DNA from: Chloroflexota bacterium
GTDB lineage: Bacteria > Chloroflexota > UBA4733
Reading direction: 5' to 3'
Assembly: GCA_025980355.1 (NCBI GenBank)
Contig: JAICXR010000196.1
Location: forward strand, 1 to 6,569
DNA length: 6,569 nucleotides
Shown: positions 5,944 to 6,569 of the stretch, in pieces
Layout: each line of letters starts with the position of its first letter
Position numbering within the stretch: position 1 is the first letter of the stretch
Program-made: the position numbers and the translations under genes
The notes under the pieces: generated by a model
What the model was told of the DNA's origin: nothing
The model's input: the letters and a program-made list of their open reading frames with translations, nothing else
The model's database searches: none

Positions 5944-6423
5944 ATGGGAAAGAACCTTATCCCGCTGCTGGCGCGCGCACTGATCGCCGGCCTCTTCTTG
6001 AGCTCCGGCTTGCAGCAGTTCTTGGCCCCAGCCGCGACACAGCAGACCATGGCGAGCCACGGCATCCCCTTGATCCCGCTGTTCTACGCCGGCGCGGTAG
6101 CTTTGCAAATTGTCGGCGGTCTGGCGCTGCTGCTCGGCTGGTGGTCGCGTTGGGGATCTGCCGCACTGATCGCCTTCCTGATCCCGACGACGCTGCTGTT
6201 CCACCTCGACTTCGCCCAACAGGAGCAGGTGTTCAATTTTACCAAGAACATCGCGGTTATTGGCGGGCTGCTTATGCTGATTCGCTACGGGCCGGGGCGG
6301 CTCAGTGTGGACGGCTGGATGGCGGCGCGCAGAGCGGCCCCGACCACTCGCCTGACCCAGGGCGAACGGGGCGCCGCCACCTTGCATGGTGGCGGCACGG
6401 TGGACCACGATAGAGCGAGCTAA
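5944..6423 (+). CDS. DoxX-family integral membrane protein
   Basis: The product is 159 residues, about normal for the family. Four hydrophobic segments are visible, near 5-28, 43-66, 70-88 and 100-114. DoxX-like features are RALIAGLFLSSGLQQF at the N-terminus, a hydrophobic helix with Q55 and paired glycines (58-59), and the FNFTKNIAVIGGLLML block (97-112), the characteristic end of the fold. Family members are four-helix membrane proteins. Some are linked to quinone-dependent thiosulfate oxidation in archaea or to redox homeostasis in actinobacteria, but most have no known reaction. Here the partner is an exported copper protein 43 bp upstream, most likely in the same transcript, suggesting electron transfer at the membrane (inference). 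A hydrophilic tail of about 40 residues follows the last helix and ends in HGGGTVDHDRAS. A strong hairpin is embedded in the tail's coding sequence. Confidence 0.9.
   Translation: MGKNLIPLLARALIAGLFLSSGLQQFLAPAATQQTMASHGIPLIPLFYAGAVALQIVGGLALLLGWWSRWGSAALIAFLIPTTLLFHLDFAQQEQVFNFTKNIAVIGGLLMLIRYGPGRLSVDGWMAARRAAPTTRLTQGERGAATLHGGGTVDHDRAS
6373..6396. terminator. Perfect 9-bp hairpin at the DoxX 3' end, possible transcription end signal
   Basis: GCCGCCACC (6373-6381) pairs with GGTGGCGGC (6388-6396) around a 6-nt loop, TTGCAT. It lies inside the last codons of DoxX, between two convergent genes whose stop codons are 7 bp apart. A GC-rich stem here could stop transcription from either side, yet no T-run follows on either strand. 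Intrinsic termination is therefore uncertain, and the repeat may simply encode the AATLHGGG stretch. Confidence 0.35.
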
Positions 6424-6430
6424 CCGAACT

Positions 6431-6569
6431 TTACCGCAGTTGGCGTTGGAGCCGGCGCAGGTGGTTGGCGTTCAACTCCACGAGGACGCTACTCACGTCG
6501 GGCAGGGCGCTGCTAACGGCACGGCGAACGGCCGCAGCAATCGCCGCGCCCTCGGCCACGGTATGCTGC
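6431..6569 (-). CDS. C-terminal fragment of a convergent gene, perhaps a cation diffusion facilitator
   Basis: The last 46 codons of a minus-strand frame run in from the right edge and end with TAA at 6431-6433. The visible residues include HTVAEGAAIAAAVRRAV and then LPDVSSVLVELNANH, followed by a basic tail RRLQRQLR. The helix (His at its start) followed by a P-x-V-x2-V-x-V strand resembles the cytoplasmic dimerisation domain that ends many CDF metal-efflux proteins. Only this short piece is visible, so the family call is tentative. That the frame is coding is supported by protein-like composition and by a stop placed just beyond the DoxX stop. Confidence 0.45.
   Translation of the reverse strand, partial: QHTVAEGAAIAAAVRRAVSSALPDVSSVLVELNANHLRRLQRQLR

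Overview
The window is GC-rich bacterial DNA with long codon-biased frames on both strands. It holds seven genes, two of them cut by the window edges. The mix of a GHL6-type glycosidase-like protein with a beta-galactosidase trimerisation domain, a Tat-exported ferritin-like protein, a NarL-type two-component pair and a blue-copper protein with an LPxTG-like tail would fit a high-GC Chloroflexota (Thermomicrobia-like) genome. That placement is inference from gene types and composition. An actinobacterium or another high-GC lineage is not excluded.

Layout. Positions 1-1479 (minus) hold the N-terminal 493 residues of the glycoside-hydrolase-like protein, whose C-terminus lies beyond the left edge. 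Positions 1480-1644 are non-coding leader DNA with a strong interrupted hairpin just before the start codon and an AT-rich dyad further upstream. Positions 1645-2751 (minus) encode a secreted ferritin-like protein. Positions 2752-3044 are non-coding, with one candidate operator dyad. Positions 3045-5176 (minus) form a two-gene operon: response regulator first, then a membrane PAS sensor kinase, joined by an ATGA stop/start overlap. Positions 5177-5342 are a divergent promoter region rich in short dyads and direct repeats. Positions 5343-6423 (plus) hold a cupredoxin followed by a DoxX-family membrane protein, apparently one transcript. From 6431 to the right edge (minus) is the last 46 codons of another gene, convergent with DoxX and only 7 bp from it.

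How the genes may work together. The central part reads as an envelope redox/metal module: a membrane sensor and its DNA-binding regulator, transcribed away from an extracytoplasmic copper protein and a DoxX membrane protein, with an exported di-iron-type protein downstream of the sensor. The divergent arrangement makes control of the cupredoxin-DoxX pair by the two-component system a reasonable guess, but no binding site can be assigned from sequence alone. The glycosidase-like gene at the left is probably a separate function. I found no RNA genes, CRISPR arrays, insertion sequences or attachment sites.
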